This document shows positions 11,313-23,712 of a stretch of 64,000 nt of DNA, piece by piece. The stretch is taken from NCBI GenBank assembly GCA_018296165.2, contig JACKQL020000071.1:62001-126000 (forward strand), read 5' to 3'. This DNA is from Termitomyces sp. T153 (Eukaryota > Basidiomycota > Agaricomycetes > Agaricales > Lyophyllaceae). A program made the position numbers and the translations under genes. The notes beneath the pieces are model-generated. The model worked only from the letters and a program-made list of their open reading frames with translations, did not search any database and was not told the DNA's origin. Position 1 is the first letter of the stretch. The number at the start of each line of letters is the position of its first letter.

Positions 11313-12610
11313 ATGGCCTCTGAAGGAGCAGAAACGGTTGTTGTGACAAAACCCAAGGTCAAAAAGCTAAAGCCGGCACGAAAACAAGTGAAAGCAGGAG
11401 AGGTAGTTAAGACGGAGACACCTCAGACCGGAAAAGAATACAGTATGTCCTGTGACTACACCTTTCCAAACATACAACTAACATTTCCGAGATATCTGGT
11501 ACAATAAATGGGCCGGAGGTGACCGAGAAGATAACTATTCCAAGTACGTGCTCTTATAACGTTCAAGGAGTCTATATGATTTCTTACACTTTCACAGCAA
11601 GGTGAAATCCCAAACCCGATGCAATATCAAACGCGACTCAGGCCTCACACGCGCAAATACAACTGGAATGAAATACACATGTCTCTTCTTCGCCCGCGGA
11701 TGCTGCCCGTACGGATGGGAGTGCGAATATCGACACATGCTTCCGGATCCGAATGACACGCTTCCCGACAGTTCCAAGGACTGTTTTGCTCGTGACAAGT
11801 TCGCAGACTACCGTGACGACATGGGTGGTGTTGGTAGTTTCAATCGGCAAAATCGTACCCTCTATGTGGGTCGCATCAAAGAGACAGGGACCGGGCTGGA
11901 AACAGAGGAAGTTGTCAGGCGGCATTTCAAGGAATTTGGCGACATTGAACGCGGTGAGTCGGCAATATTATCCGTCGATAACACCTTCTCTAATGCACTA
12001 TGGGCTCTGGCAAGACGATTCTCCTACAACTCATGCCGTCAAGGTTCTACAATATCGCAGCGTGGCCTTCGTCACATATAAGTATGAAATACACGCTCAG
12101 TTTGCCAAAGAAGCAATGGCATGCCAGTCTCTCGACAATGACGAGATTTTAAACGTGCGCTGGGCAACGGAGGATCCCAATCCTGTATCAAAGGTTGCGG
12201 AAAAACGGAGGTTGGAAGAGATGGGTCAGGAAGCCATCAAGGCAAGGATGGATCCACGTATAGTCGATGCCATGAGAGCTGTGCGAGCTTTGGAGGATGG
12301 TGATATCCTTGACGACGACGGTGAATTAACGCAGGAACAGGCGGATGAAGGAGATGATACAGAGGGTCGGCCCGACACAAAACGAAGAAAGATAGAGCAG
12401 GAAAAGGAAGAAGAGGCAACATCGCCCCCACCGCAGGAACCAACTCAGCCTACTAGTCTCTTGAGCGCAGACACTCTAGAGGGTCTCAAGTACTTTGCAC
12501 AAATCAGGCAGCAGAATGGTGCAATGCCAGTGAAGCCTCAAGTTCGTCCTCCAACAGCTCCCACCGGACTCAGCCTTGCTGATTACGGGAGCGACAACGA
12601 CGACGATTAA
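11313..12610 (+). CDS. CWC2: Pre-mRNA-splicing factor Cwc2
   Basis: Exons 11313-11442, 11492-11543, 11598-11953 and 12015-12610 total 1134 bases (377 residues). Cwc2 is an NTC-related spliceosome protein that contacts the U6 snRNA catalytic core. The sequence shows the Torus segment IWYNKWAGGDR, a CCCH zinc finger CLFFARGCCPYGWECEYRH (C-x7-C-x5-C-x3-H, about residues 77-95) and an RRM with RNP2-like RTLYVGRI and RNP1-like VAFVTYKYE. The strongly conserved MACQSLDNDEILNVRWATED follows. The C-terminal third is acidic and basic low complexity. Between RRM strand segments the chosen acceptor adds DDSPTTHA, which I do not remember from relatives. The promoter is shared with NPR3, and the 3' end faces TMA46 at 91 bases. 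Confidence 0.93.
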
Positions 12611-12701
12611 GTTAACGTTGTGTCTCGAGTAGATCTCACTCACGTGTAATGGACTTGCAATATATTGTTGTACAACAGAATTGAACAACTCATCTATTTG
12701 A

Positions 12702-14115
12702 TTACTGCTCTCCACCACTTCCGCTGCTGTCTCCTGCATCAAAACCATCCTGTAACGACAGCCCAGCAATTCTGCGTTCCTCCGCTTCCAGATCCTCTGC
12801 CTCTTTTTGGCGCCTATACTTGTTGAGATCCCATTCATCGCCATCATCCTCGTCATCCGAGTCCGCAAACCATTCAGGATTGTATGTGAACTGGAAGAAG
12901 TAGAGATCTGAGTTCTAGTTTCAGGAATGCGGGGACGTAATTACCAGATCTCTGCCACTCATGCCAACATTCTTGCCAGCTGCGTTTTGGGCATCCTTCG
13001 CCTTGCGTAGGGCTTCATCCTCCGCCGTCTTCTTATCCATACGTGTTTTCTTCCACACAGCGAATGTTTCCGGTGTAACTGGTGTTAAGTTCGATCCGAG
13101 TTTGTGTCGCTGGAAGCTCGTATAAATGGTAATGACAGGTCACACTTGGAAAGTAGCGAACCTCGACCTCCAGGAACTCCTCCAGACTGATCTCATTGGC
13201 TTTCGCTGCTTCATCCATTGCTTTCTTCTGAGATTTAAGCACGAAACCTGGTGGCAGAGCATGTCGATATTGACATCCGTCCCCATTGGGACACTCCCAG
13301 AACCATCCAAACCTTTGAAGCTTGTTATTCGGGATGAGGGAACAATATTAACGTTCTTACTTCATAGCCTCAATCGCCTGGATAAAGTACTTGCAAACGA
13401 TCTGATGATAAAATATCAATCACAGAAATATTTATTGAAGTGGATTCACCGACATCTGTAGTTGTTCTGGGATTACCGGCTTTTGATAGAACAACTTTCT
13501 GTAGCTTCTCATCATCCCAAGTGTCCATAGTATCTGTAACGTGAATGCATCATGTGTACAATCTTCAAATACTAGCGGCTGGAACATACCCTTGAGTTTT
13601 TCTTCCCGGCTATCCTCATATAAATTCTTCTTCTCCACCTTGCGCCCAACGTTAATATCATGGCTAAATTTACACTTGTTTCCCTTATCACAGTGTCCAG
13701 CTTTGAAGTAGACACATAGAACTGTCTTCGGGTCAACCCCAAATGGCACCTTTTGCGTCATGACAGGTTTGAGCATTGCGGCTTCCTCCTTCTTCCTCTT
13801 CTCCTCCTCCGCCTTCGCCTTCTCCCTCATTGCCTTCTCCTTCTCCTTTTCTAGAGTGGCTCGCGACTTGCCCGTCATGGCAGCCTGTGCTTGCAACTGA
13901 GCAACCTGTTTTTGGACCTTGGCTGATTTGTTTTTCTATGTGCGAAGATCATTAACAGAGATCATATTCCAGATAAGCTCGACACTGACATTTTTCAGGC
14001 CAAACGTCTGAGAAACTGTAAGTTACAACATATCCGGATAAGATTAATTTTGAAGAACTACCTTGTCGTCCTTAATTTTGGAACTCGATGCCTGAGGTTG
14101 CTTCTTTGGCGGCAT
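12702..14115 (-). CDS. TMA46: Translation machinery-associated protein 46 (DFRP1/ZC3H15 family)
   Basis: DFRP1 proteins bind and stabilise the GTPase Rbg1/DRG1 on translating ribosomes. The N-terminus [18 protein letters not shown] is typical. A long Lys/Glu-rich helix follows ([20 protein letters not shown]). CCCH finger 1 is [19 protein letters not shown] (C-x8-C-x5-C-x3-H, about 13660-13735). Finger 2 is split by an intron: CKYFIQAIE joins [19 protein letters not shown]. The DFRP segment [15 protein letters not shown] is made by removing an intron near 13095-13155. The C-terminus has the conserved [24 protein letters not shown] and DLNKYRR. The start is ATG at 14115, with several short introns downstream. 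The gene converges on CWC2 with a 91-base gap. Confidence 0.9.
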
Positions 14116-14747
14116 TGCGAGAAAGTTCTAATCTTGTGTTGAATAGCAAGAGTTGTTATGTAAACCAAGCCAAAAAGAAGATACAGTAAAGCGGCTGCCG
14201 CTGTCCAGCTCAAGTCCAGCACACCAAAGACTCAGAGTTGTGTGGGGGCCAGAATCCAGATCATCCTTGTCGTAGATCACGTGTTTTCGTTGATGCCACA
14301 AGCGGCACATGAGGTCTCCTCAATCGCTGACTACCGATTTGTATGTGCCTTGATTGCGAGTCTCAATATCCAACCTGTCCTGCCCAACACTATTGTGCGC
14401 TCAATTACGAAGACTCCAGGATTCAATAGCTGACTTCTCCATCCATTTAACTTTTTTGTACTGTGATTCTTTGTAATTTTTAAGACAGAGATGCAGATCA
14501 GGCAAAGCTTCTCCATATTCTTGATACTTATAATAAAATGAAAATCCTTATTTCTATTTTCCAAATTGTCTGTTTTGTTATTATGACAGGAAAGCCGCCA
14601 CACTCCTTTCCTCATTTGTTTGTTCACCTCTTGCTTTGTCGATATTGAAAAGCCACAAACAAGTATCGGTCCTTAAATTTCAAACCCTATTCCATACCTC
14701 AAAACTCACCATTCCAATCCAACCAACATTAATCTCATGTTGTCCTA
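14116..14747. other. Intergenic
   Basis: No supported gene. Short frames on both strands lack motifs. The TMA46 5' leader and the upstream region of the membrane-protein gene lie here. Confidence 0.35.
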
Positions 14748-15491
14748 CCCTCGATCTTCTCGAACACGATACCAACAACACTATTGCTCAACGTCTTCTG
14801 CGTCCGAATTCGAATTACCATATCCAGATAACTACCACTATGCCAACGGAACGTTGACTCCTATATATGATACGTACACTGCACAGCTGAGGCGTCACAG
14901 GCCAATGGAAATCCCTTCATCTCTTATAGAAGTCTTACTCTAGGTTGAAGGACAACTGCTGCCCCTCTTGCCTTCGTCGTCCGGGCTTTCTAGGCGCCGA
15001 CAAAGCTTTACGCAAGGCAATCATAATTCCAGTGGCTGCTTTGGTCTGCGTCATACTTGCTCATCTGCTACTCTCCAATCATGAAGCCTATCGAGGAGGG
15101 TTAGGTTATTTCTGCACTCGCTGGCTTTGTAGGCGGTCAATGGTTGCTTGGCTGGGCGATTTTTTTGATGGCCATCCTCGATGGACAGGCGTCGCCGAAG
15201 CGGAAGTACAGTTATCTTACCCCCATATCGCTCATGATATTCTGGGCTGTTTGCATTGCCTCAACGCCTGTAGGACTTTTAACTGTTAATTTCAATCGGC
15301 ATCCCGGGGTCCTAAGTCCTCATTATGTTGTCATTGCAAGTTCATTCGGAAGTATTTTTCCCTTCTCAATTGTTCTTTTCTTTACATTTGTTACTTGGGG
15401 TGCGTTGATTCAATCAACTATCCATAATATTCGACCCAACTTTGTACCACGTCTTAGATACTCAACCTTCTCAGCGAACCAATGTTGGTGA
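14748..15491 (+). CDS. Hypothetical multi-pass membrane protein
   Basis: Coding-like segments share a strand and appear split by short introns. The first, from ATG 14737 or nearby, carries YPDNYHYANGTLTPIYD. The second (about 14945-15100) has a hydrophobic helix, AIIIPVAALVCVILAHLLL. The third (about 15105-15491) reads VISALAGFVGGQWLLGWAIF, LTPISLMIFWAVCIASTPVG and FGSIFPFSIVLFFTFVTWGA, and ends TFSANQCW. This predicts at least four membrane helices. No family was recognised. The third segment is preceded by an in-frame stop inside TTAG, which fits an acceptor there. The first junction (about 14925-14945) is weak, so the N-terminus is uncertain. Confidence 0.45.
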
Positions 15492-15769
15492 CGGATTCTG
15501 CACCTGCCCTTGGTTTTGCTGGTTGGACTGTAATGGCTGTGGAGACTGTGACTGTGATTTTTGACGTGGACTGCACGATATCTCTCACTACTTGTATATA
15601 TACCCAAGATCCAAGGCTAACAGTAGTATTCTCACTTTCTTGAGTCGTCATCTCCTGTACATATTGTGTCAACTTAAATTCCACATACCCTACCTCATCA
15701 TTTACCTAGTTACTGTCAACCGAAATCCCAGTGCTCTATAATATACATGTAAAATAAGGTCTCAAACAA

Positions 15770-18533
15770 TTATATAAGTGAGTGGAGGAAACGAGAGATG
15801 GTTAGGTAGGTCGTTGTTTTTACAACGGATACTGTCCGTGGGGTATTACCGATAATGATAAATGCTACAATGGACAATGATGCTTCCATAGAACAAGAAG
15901 GGACGACAAAGGAGGCTACTAAAAATACATCCACAGCGCAGTGAGCGAGAGTAGCGAAAAGCATGATATAGGCATTGCCCACGTTATCCGAGGTTCTGTC
16001 GTTTAGGCGGGCCAGGGCGTGTGACGTCTGAAGGCTGCCTACGTTTATTTGGATTCCAAGAAGTGTCATGGATCGAAGGATAATGCTGAGAGAAATATAC
16101 GTCAATCGAAGGCTTTCTACGAGGTCTTCGGGGTCGTGATGAGGTTGTCGTATGTGTATGTGCCATGGTCGGTGTCGGGGGATTGGAATGGACGAGAGAC
16201 GCGATTGACAAGGATGAAGTTCCTGAAATTGCCTGGGAATGTCCGTAAGAGGTCTGCGTGGGCTTTTTATACTGCCGCATTGCGCATGAGCAGGTGCCGC
16301 GGTGGGCAGGAAGACGGGACTCACTGTTTCAAGCTCTGGCTTTCCTCGCCATCTAGCGATCGCCTCGCAAAATCTGACGGCGGCTCTCTCGACAGGTTCA
16401 GCAGGGTACTGCCAGGCAAGATCTTCCATGTGTGTAGACAGGTCGGGTGTCGAAGCAGGTATGTCGTAGAACTAAAAAGGGAATTCGGAATGAATTTCCA
16501 ACAGTGAATTTGAGTATACGTACACGTCCCAATCGCTCGCGCATTTCAATTCCATATTCCTCTTCAGCCTGGCTCTTTCTCCGGGACGAAGAGGATCGCG
16601 ACGACGGAAATAATATCTGTATTGCTTCGCGCAGGCTCGGCAAACCATCTGGGTCGCACTCTGCAAATTCGTCTGGCTCCTCCTTCTCAGGTGGGATAGT
16701 CTCTACCATACCAAGGCCTACTGTCAGAAGACACTCAACAGCTTGTAAGCCCCTCCATCCAGCCGTCAAGTATCCTTCCAGAGCAGCACGGGTTAAGAGA
16801 CCACTCAGGAGGAGATACCACTCGCGCGTTGGTCGTAACGCTATGTCATGCCCTTTATCCTGAGAAGAACGTCCTACCGTTGGAGATACCGGTCGAGGAA
16901 ATGATGACATCCCGCCTTGTGGTTCCTGCTGGATCTGCGCCCACTCTTGATCACTAACGCTAAACTGATCCGGCACCGTATCTCTCACTATTCCAGGGCG
17001 AAAGTCCTCTTGTTCATCCTTCGCCTCCATAGCCATCTCCACGGCGACCAGCGCCGACAGCCTGATAAACCGTGGTATCAATTCCGACAACTTAGTATTT
17101 CCGGATCCAGAACCAGACGCTGCACCATGCGCCTCGTCTGACTCGTTTGATTTACGACGTAAGCAGCTTCCGCGCACCGAAGAGCGCAGGAGGCCTGAAC
17201 CGATCCCACTTCCGTCTTGCCACCCTGTGATGCCTCCGCCCCCCGGGCCAAGGCCACCAGGCATTCCTTTCCAAATATTGTTTTGCCCACCTCTATAATC
17301 CCCGAATGAGCCCGACCGTCCTCTGGACTGTGTACCTGGAGCGGGCGTCTTCGCTTCTACACAGATGTCACACCCGGTATGGAGATGTCTTGGACATCGT
17401 AGTGAAGGGGGCGAATTTGCCGTGTTAGGATCAGCTCCGACACTGTATAGTGATTGTATACGTGTGCTTGGTGTAAGTAATTGGCGATTGCGGATCTGGC
17501 AAGATAACTATGAGATAAGGTGGAGGAGATGAAACAAGAGATAATCACAGATGAGGACCCAGTACCATAGCTGGGGTAGCTGAAAGAGGACTCATGTGTT
17601 GCAGGAGAAGGATACGCAGCGCACACAGTATAAAGTGATCTCAGTGTAATGGGAAGATGACTTGAGGAATGAGGTGAAGGCAATTCGGAAGGTGATTGCT
17701 CTGAGGACGGAGATCTCGCCTGCAGTTGACGGTAGGATGGTTTGGGTGCTTGTCGTGCAAAAAGGTCGTTAATAATCGTTCCGAGAGCCAGTCGTAGACG
17801 AACGCCGTTGGGCAACGTATGCAAGTGGTGATTAGTTTGATTGGTAGGATTGATGCGTGGCGAATCGGAAGGTGAAAATGAATCTCCATCGTCTATAGGA
17901 TGAACGGTGGGGGGTTGTACTAGCATGGAAGTGACGACCTTCTCAAGTTCTTCTGCTCGTAGACGAAGAGATCTTGCAAGCGACAGGTCTTGCGACTTCA
18001 ACCGATCCTCTTCTTCATTCCCATGAGGGTTGGAAGGGTCGCCCGTTCTTGCCTTGAGCTTCACTGCATCTTCTCCCTCACTGCCTTCATCTGCCTCCTC
18101 ACTGTAGTTCTCTGGCCTGCGTCGATGTGAATAATTAGGGGATGATGGTCCCCCGGTCCGATCAGTCATCCCGAGTTCGGCTCGGGCTTGAGCGAATCTA
18201 GTCCTTCCTAGAACTCTAGATCAGCTGTGGAGGATAGATAAAAATCGTGCAAGGCGTACCATGTACCCATAGCATATGATCAATGATCAAAGTTCGGGTA
18301 CTCTTCTCGCGAGGCGGAATGGTGTGCAAGTGGTGTGCATGTTTGTGGGCTGGGGCTTTATATGTCGCCCGTGGGGCTGGGACGGGAGTGGAAGGAGGAA
18401 GAGGGGCGGTACTGGTGCTAGGAACGGAGAGATAGTGCGGGGTGGAATGAGGAAGAGAGAAGGACGAGATGGCAGGACCAGAAGCGTAGCCGCCGGCGTG
18501 GGGAACGAGCATGCGATAGGATGATTGAGCCAT
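15770..18533 (-). CDS. Unrecognised conserved-looking basidiomycete protein
   Basis: The first exon (18533 to about 18260) reads MAQSSYRMLVPHAGGYASGP and ends HMLWVHG. A 5' intron (about 18205-18259) joins it to RTRFAQARAELGMTDR, giving VHGRTRFAQARAEL without a break. The next exon carries SLARSLRLRAEELEKVVTSM (possible short coiled coil) and HTLPNGVRLRLALGTIINDL. An intron near 17370-17570 leads to SELIPRFIRLSALVAVEMAM, REWYLLLSGLLTRAALEGYL and SLREAIQILFPSSR. After another intron (about 16455-16520) come DIPASTPDLSTHMEDLAWQY and ERAAVRFCEAIARW. The last frame stays open to 15770 and includes a hydrophobic stretch, AYIMLFATLAHCAVDVFLVA; the true end could be earlier. Ser/Pro-rich linkers separate helical blocks. 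I do not recognise the family. Confidence 0.6.
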
Positions 18534-20286
18534 GTTGAAATGGCCTCTGGTGGAGAAATCGCGTCTACCAACTACGCCGACCCTGATAGTAAGAGCAGAA
18601 GCGCCAGTCCATCCCCGAGTTTCCCCTATCCCGTGCGAAGTGAGATTTATCCCGATTCTACCCTGTCAAAATCACGTTGTCGACTTCTCTTCATTTCAAC
18701 AACATATTCAGTTTCCAGCAACAACAACGAAGGAGAAGCATTGTGTTCACGAATCGACGCCGGCCGTTCGATCTGTGAATGTATGAGATCGCCGCATCAA
18801 TAATAAATGTGAATATCCGACTATTTCGCAACTATCAGAACACCATAACTTCGACTCATTCATTTGGCCTTGTTCGCTCCGGGTTGTATCAACGTTCTCA
18901 TTAATGCGCTGGACGGTCCTATAGCGCTTCCTGTGCACTTTGAACACGGTTACGAAGTCCTATACCACGAGAGAGCGGCCTGGATTTGTTGCATTCTTCT
19001 ATACTGCACTTTCAACAAAGTAGCGGGATTCAGCTTACCAGTGGTATGCTCTTCGACCCTCAGCAAAGCCATCCAGTAAGCACATTTCTTCTCATGCCAG
19101 CAGAAGCTGATTAAGTTTAAATAAGGGCTTCGAACTTCGTCCGAGCTTCATTCCTAATCAGCCTTCTATCATTTTTTATTCAGCATACTCCTTCCCTTTC
19201 CCTCTAATTTTGAATCACCGTCAATGAGTGAGTCCGCAGGATCGGCCACGACCCTCAGCCTCTCCAGTACAATTTCCATCTTGCAGTTCTCGCCATCAAT
19301 CACTTCGAGTGCGAATTGCAGTTATCGAGAACGCCAATATCAGGTTTCTTGATAGGAAAGAGGAAGTCGCGTGCAGTCCAACAAACCTGCTTCTGAGCTT
19401 CATTATGAAATCTGCTAGTCTCGAGAACATCGCCGAACGGATATTAATCATTCTCTACAATATGCCGCGCAGAAGCTCAATGTACAAGCTCATGGGGCTT
19501 AATCTGTCAAACGACATCTTTACCGCTGTATGACCCAAGTTATCTCTGGGTATGGCCGCTCGCTTCGGAGTGTATCGCGTTGAAAGTGAATCGCAACTGG
19601 GCCTATTCGGGGTCTGCTGTCGGCGAACCATCAATGGGTCTCCACCATTCGACACGAGTTGACTATGTGCCTGTGTAGGATTAGTGCTTATCATACTAGG
19701 AAACTAGAAAACAAAGAGAATGAATCAAGATATTCTCCTATGACTTCCGTAGCTTTTGATTGCCAATTCTAAGTAATTGAATACAATAGATCCCGATCAT
19801 GAGCCCACAACCCTTGAAGATCTGCGGGACGTGTCAAGTACTTTCTAGAGTACATCTCACGGAAGTTTATAATCATGATATTCTTGGGTCTATGTAAGTT
19901 TCATCTGTACCACCAATACATTCCAAGCGAGCGAGACGTCAGAAAGCATGGTCAAAGTGTGCACGCGAACTTGAAAATGCCTGGCATCTGAAAGCCTTAG
20001 ACTGTTACTTTCATCTAGGTAGGTCCACGCCAAGATAAGCTGCATCTACCTGAGTCCAATCCTCTGTGGTTTTCCTCAGATTTCTCGAAGTGTCATATCT
20101 GAGTGGATTTCCTAAATAAGCACATCGACTTCCTTTCTGATATCTCGAAGTACCAAACCCGACCGCGTCTCCACAACGTCGAATTGACTCCGCCGCGGAT
20201 GACCAAGGATCTACACATCTGTGATGTACAGGTATACAGAGTATATGACAACATGGAACAGGTATGCATGCAGGATCATAGGTATC
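18534..20286. other. Intergenic with a possible gene relic at about 19800-20040
   Basis: Nothing firmly supported. One frame near 19930-20015 reads RARRQKAWSKCARELENAWH, which has protein-like composition. I found no start, splice model or family for it. A short frame from ATG 19224 (MSESAGSATTLSLSSTISIL) is also unassigned. Confidence 0.3.
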
Positions 20287-22880
20287 TTACTCCAAACGAC
20301 CGCGTAACCAACTCAACAACCCCTTAGTTCCTTCACGTTCCCACACGCGTCTTTGAGGAATGCGGAATCTATAAGGATAGTCAGTAAACCAACGTGAAAT
20401 TTGGCTAGAGGGGGATAATATCATGACGCACGTATTACCGTCCACAAGTAATACATCCAGCGGTAGAAGCCCCAATTCAGCTGGAAGTTTTCCAATCTCA
20501 TTATCTCTGAGGTCGAGCTCGTCGAGCTTCCATTCCGGCACCAGCCTATTTCCTCTGAAAATTTCCGAAAGGCTCTGGAATCCTTCCAGCTCAGATAGCG
20601 CATTTCCTCGGAGACGAAGATGCTTTAATCCATGTCGTCCAGGTGCCGAGAGTATGAGGTCGGACAAGACATCAGGTGTGAGCGAAGCGCTTGTGAGGGC
20701 GTTATGAGAAAGGTTAAGAGTTCGCAAGCTGGGGAAGAGCTTGCTGATAAGAGGCAAAATCTTTTCTGATGAGCGTGGAGGGGTAGATATGCCACCGACC
20801 GTGTGGCGACTGACTGGGACGAGGTCCGTGAGCCCACAGCCCCCTAAATCAAGTTCTTCCAAATGAGGCAGAAAACTGTCCTGACCATCCACACTAGGGA
20901 GGGAAAAGGACTTGTCAAGACGCCGATTTACGAGGACCAAAACTTTCAGAGTCTGAGCGAAAGGTTGGCTCACGATTACGGAGAGCGGCAGGGAAGGGGT
21001 GGGAACCGCAAGATCGTCCGTACGCAACTTGGAAGAAAACGAGGATTTCGAAGAAGCCAACGAGAAAGTTCGTGTATGCGCAGCTCCCTTCACGGGCGGA
21101 GACGATGGAGGAAGCGTCAGAGTTTGAGTGGTCTGCGAATAGTACTGCGGATTCTTTAATAGTGAAGCTGACAATTTCGGAGACTGGTCAGGCGCATCGG
21201 AAGGATTGTCGAGCCCAATCTCGGCTTGCGCTTTGTTACTGGCGGCAGCACGCGCTCGTCGTTTGCCACCTTCAGTTAGTAAACCCTGTTCAGCTTCTAT
21301 CTCCCAGGCCTCTTTTACAATCTCGACACGAGGTTGAGAGGCAGCAATTGTAGCATTTCTGCTTGTCGACTTCTCCGGCAGCTGCCGGACATCGTCGTAA
21401 TCGGCGTGCTTTGCCTTCCGAATCTTTTCCCGCCGTTCCAATTCTAGCTCCCAAGTTTCCTTGACAATTGTTTTCCCGACGATAACACGAGCGATACCCG
21501 AAGGAGGATCCTCTGTTGTAGAATCAAAGCTCAGATCTTGCTTCATGCCTTTTAAAGCTCCTTCAAGCACCTCTCTGGTGACTTGTGTCTGACCAATGTC
21601 GAATAGTTGTATGCTTGGGAAGGGCGGCGACATGAATAAGGTGTCAGGAAATGCATCATCGCCTATCTCTGCGCTCTCGAGCCGAAGCTCTTTTAGTTTG
21701 GGTAACGCTCCAAGCGCTTGCATTAAGGATTGGCATCCTGATCCTGCCATTCCAAGAGGATTATTACTGAAATCGACTTTTGTAAGAGTCCTGGGAAACT
21801 CATGGTCAATTTCAGTGGCAGATATCTTGTTGTTGGATACGTTGAGAACGAGAAGGTAAGGTAAAGGCGATGTGGCTCGCGTGATCGAAGGGGTGAAAAA
21901 GCTTCCCCCAAGTGACTGTTTACCTCGAGCGCTGATGATGCTTGAAGCAAAAGGCGCATTTAGTGGAAGTGCTGTCAAGGCATTGTGGGACAGATTGAGT
22001 ACTGTGAGAGCAGGAAGGGCAAATATATTGTCGGGAAGGGAGGTTAAGGCATTATGAGACAGGTCCAAGGAGGTAAGAGCGGTAAGATCCGCGATCGTTG
22101 AAGGTAACGATGTAAGCTTGTTCTGGTGGAGCTAAATTCACAAAATGTTAAAGCGTCTCGAACTGAGATTGACTATATCGAGCTCACGTCAAGAGTTTTC
22201 AAAGATCCAAAGAGGGAGATCTCATGCTGTATCTCTACAATCTCGTTGTTCCAAAGTTTGAGTACAAGAAGATCCTGTGCTTCATACCATGTGGGATTGC
22301 TGCCTCTCCCTTTACGATGAGGAACATCTGAGGGGTCCGACGGAGGCAATACAGGTTCATTGGGCGCAGACTTTAGAGGATCTGGCGTGATACCAAGATG
22401 GATCTCGAACAAGGCTGAAGGTATACACCGTAGAGATCTCGTCGCAAGATTCAAGGTACCTTATCATCATGACCTTTGCCATTGAGTTCAGCCAAACACC
22501 GTCATTAAACTCGTTTTCTCACCTGTGCTTCTTGCCCGCTCTATCGTTTCTCTTATCGGCCATCTCCCCAAGATATCTTCCTCGTCCTTTTTTGGCACAG
22601 GTAGAGGTGACGCGTCTTCAGAAGAGACGAAGTCATTTGAGGAGACTTTTGACTGTGCCTTCTTAGCCTCTGCTCGTCTAAGAGCAATAGCTTCCTTTAT
22701 ACTAAGCGAAGATGAAGTTGTGACTTGATCAGTCGCGCCACTGGGTGTTTTTGGAGTTGGCGAAATTCCTGATCTCGTAGATGGCGTTCGAAACCTGGAG
22801 TTTGCAGATATACTTGAGCCACGAGAATTTGTAGCTGGCTTCAAAGGGGAATGGGAGGAAGATGATTGAAAGCGCGACAT
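20287..22880 (-). CDS. Leucine-rich repeat protein
   Basis: Starts at ATG 22880 with a Ser/Pro-rich tail (MSRFQSSSSHSPLKPATNSR). Exon 1 ends ARSTG, and an intron removes about 22456-22512. LRRs follow: LLVLKLWNNEIVEIQHEISL, LTSLPSTIADLTALTSLDLS, HNALTSLPDNIFALPALTVL and LLVLNVSNNKIS. A middle block has two similar segments, VGKTIVKETWELELERREKI and VEIVKEAWEIEAEQGLL. A second LRR set ends LDELDLRDNEIGKLPAELG and LDVLLVDGNT, and the final exon reads FRIPQRRVWEREGTKGLLSW. Plant- and SHOC2-type LRRs usually act as cytosolic protein-binding scaffolds. No kinase or other catalytic domain is visible. From memory, fungal homologues of this layout (KEAWE repeats plus terminal GLLSWLRGRL) are uncharacterised. 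Confidence 0.85.
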
Positions 22881-23712
22881 GATGACCCTCGTAAGGAATG
22901 CCGCACAAATACAAGATGACCGAATTTTGCCGGCAATTTTGATCGGCTGCCAAATAATAATAGTTGTTTGCAGCTCAACGTTCGCTCAACGTCGAACCGT
23001 TGAAACGTTAATTCTCAGGTCTAACTCAATGACTGAGGCAGTACTAATTTGCATATTTCTTGCACCATATGTTCAATATAGGTCGCAATTCCCATTGACC
23101 TAAGATCGATTTCGAGACTCACCTTCTTTTCTGCGACCTAATCAGGAAATGATAAAGGGAATTCCATGACCATTCGGACGAAGGCACTTCGTTGAACTCT
23201 ATGCGGCATCTTGCTTGTTGTCTATCTGACCCATTTGACATACAACATGTTATATGGCACATCAATGACCAGGCACCAGCTGAGAAACTGTTGTACTCCC
23301 GGTTAATGGAAGCATGAGGCTCTCACACCGAAGAAGAACCCTGTGGGCGCCCAGCAAAAGCGATGTTATTGTTCAGCACTCTGATGTCAAAATTTTCTCT
23401 GCTTTTGTTGACCGCATAGTCTTCAACTCTTTCCGTTACTCGAGCAGATCGTTGTGTAACGTCTTGCATCGTCACTAGTAAGCCCAGATCAGGGCCTACT
23501 AATAGTAAGTAAGTAGTTGCTATCTGCAGGGTAACAGTGAAAACAAGAACAAGGTCCTGAATCTAGTCCGATGCGGTCATGCGCCCACATCGGTGATCCA
23601 GGGCGTCACAGTGGGCGTCTGACAGAGACAAACCAACTCAAATCTACCTACATATAAATCGACGAATTCTATCCCTTTCTACCCTTGACCACAAAACCCA
23701 GGCATTTTCTAA
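22881..23712. other. Intergenic upstream of zinc-finger gene 1
   Basis: No gene seen. The 3' end (about 23600-23712) has promoter-like content, including ACATATAAATC near 23650. Clean ATG-proximal sequence precedes 23713. Confidence 0.35.

Noticed and set aside
12476..12868. Minus-strand 130-codon frame across the CWC2/TMA46 junction
   Set aside because: It is an out-of-frame shadow; the TMA46 frame, with its [13 protein letters not shown] ending and stop at 12702, explains the region.
18525..18803. Plus-strand frame overlapping the 5' end of the 15770-18533 gene
   Set aside because: It overlaps the leader of the minus-strand gene, has no motif, and a competing overlapping frame exists.
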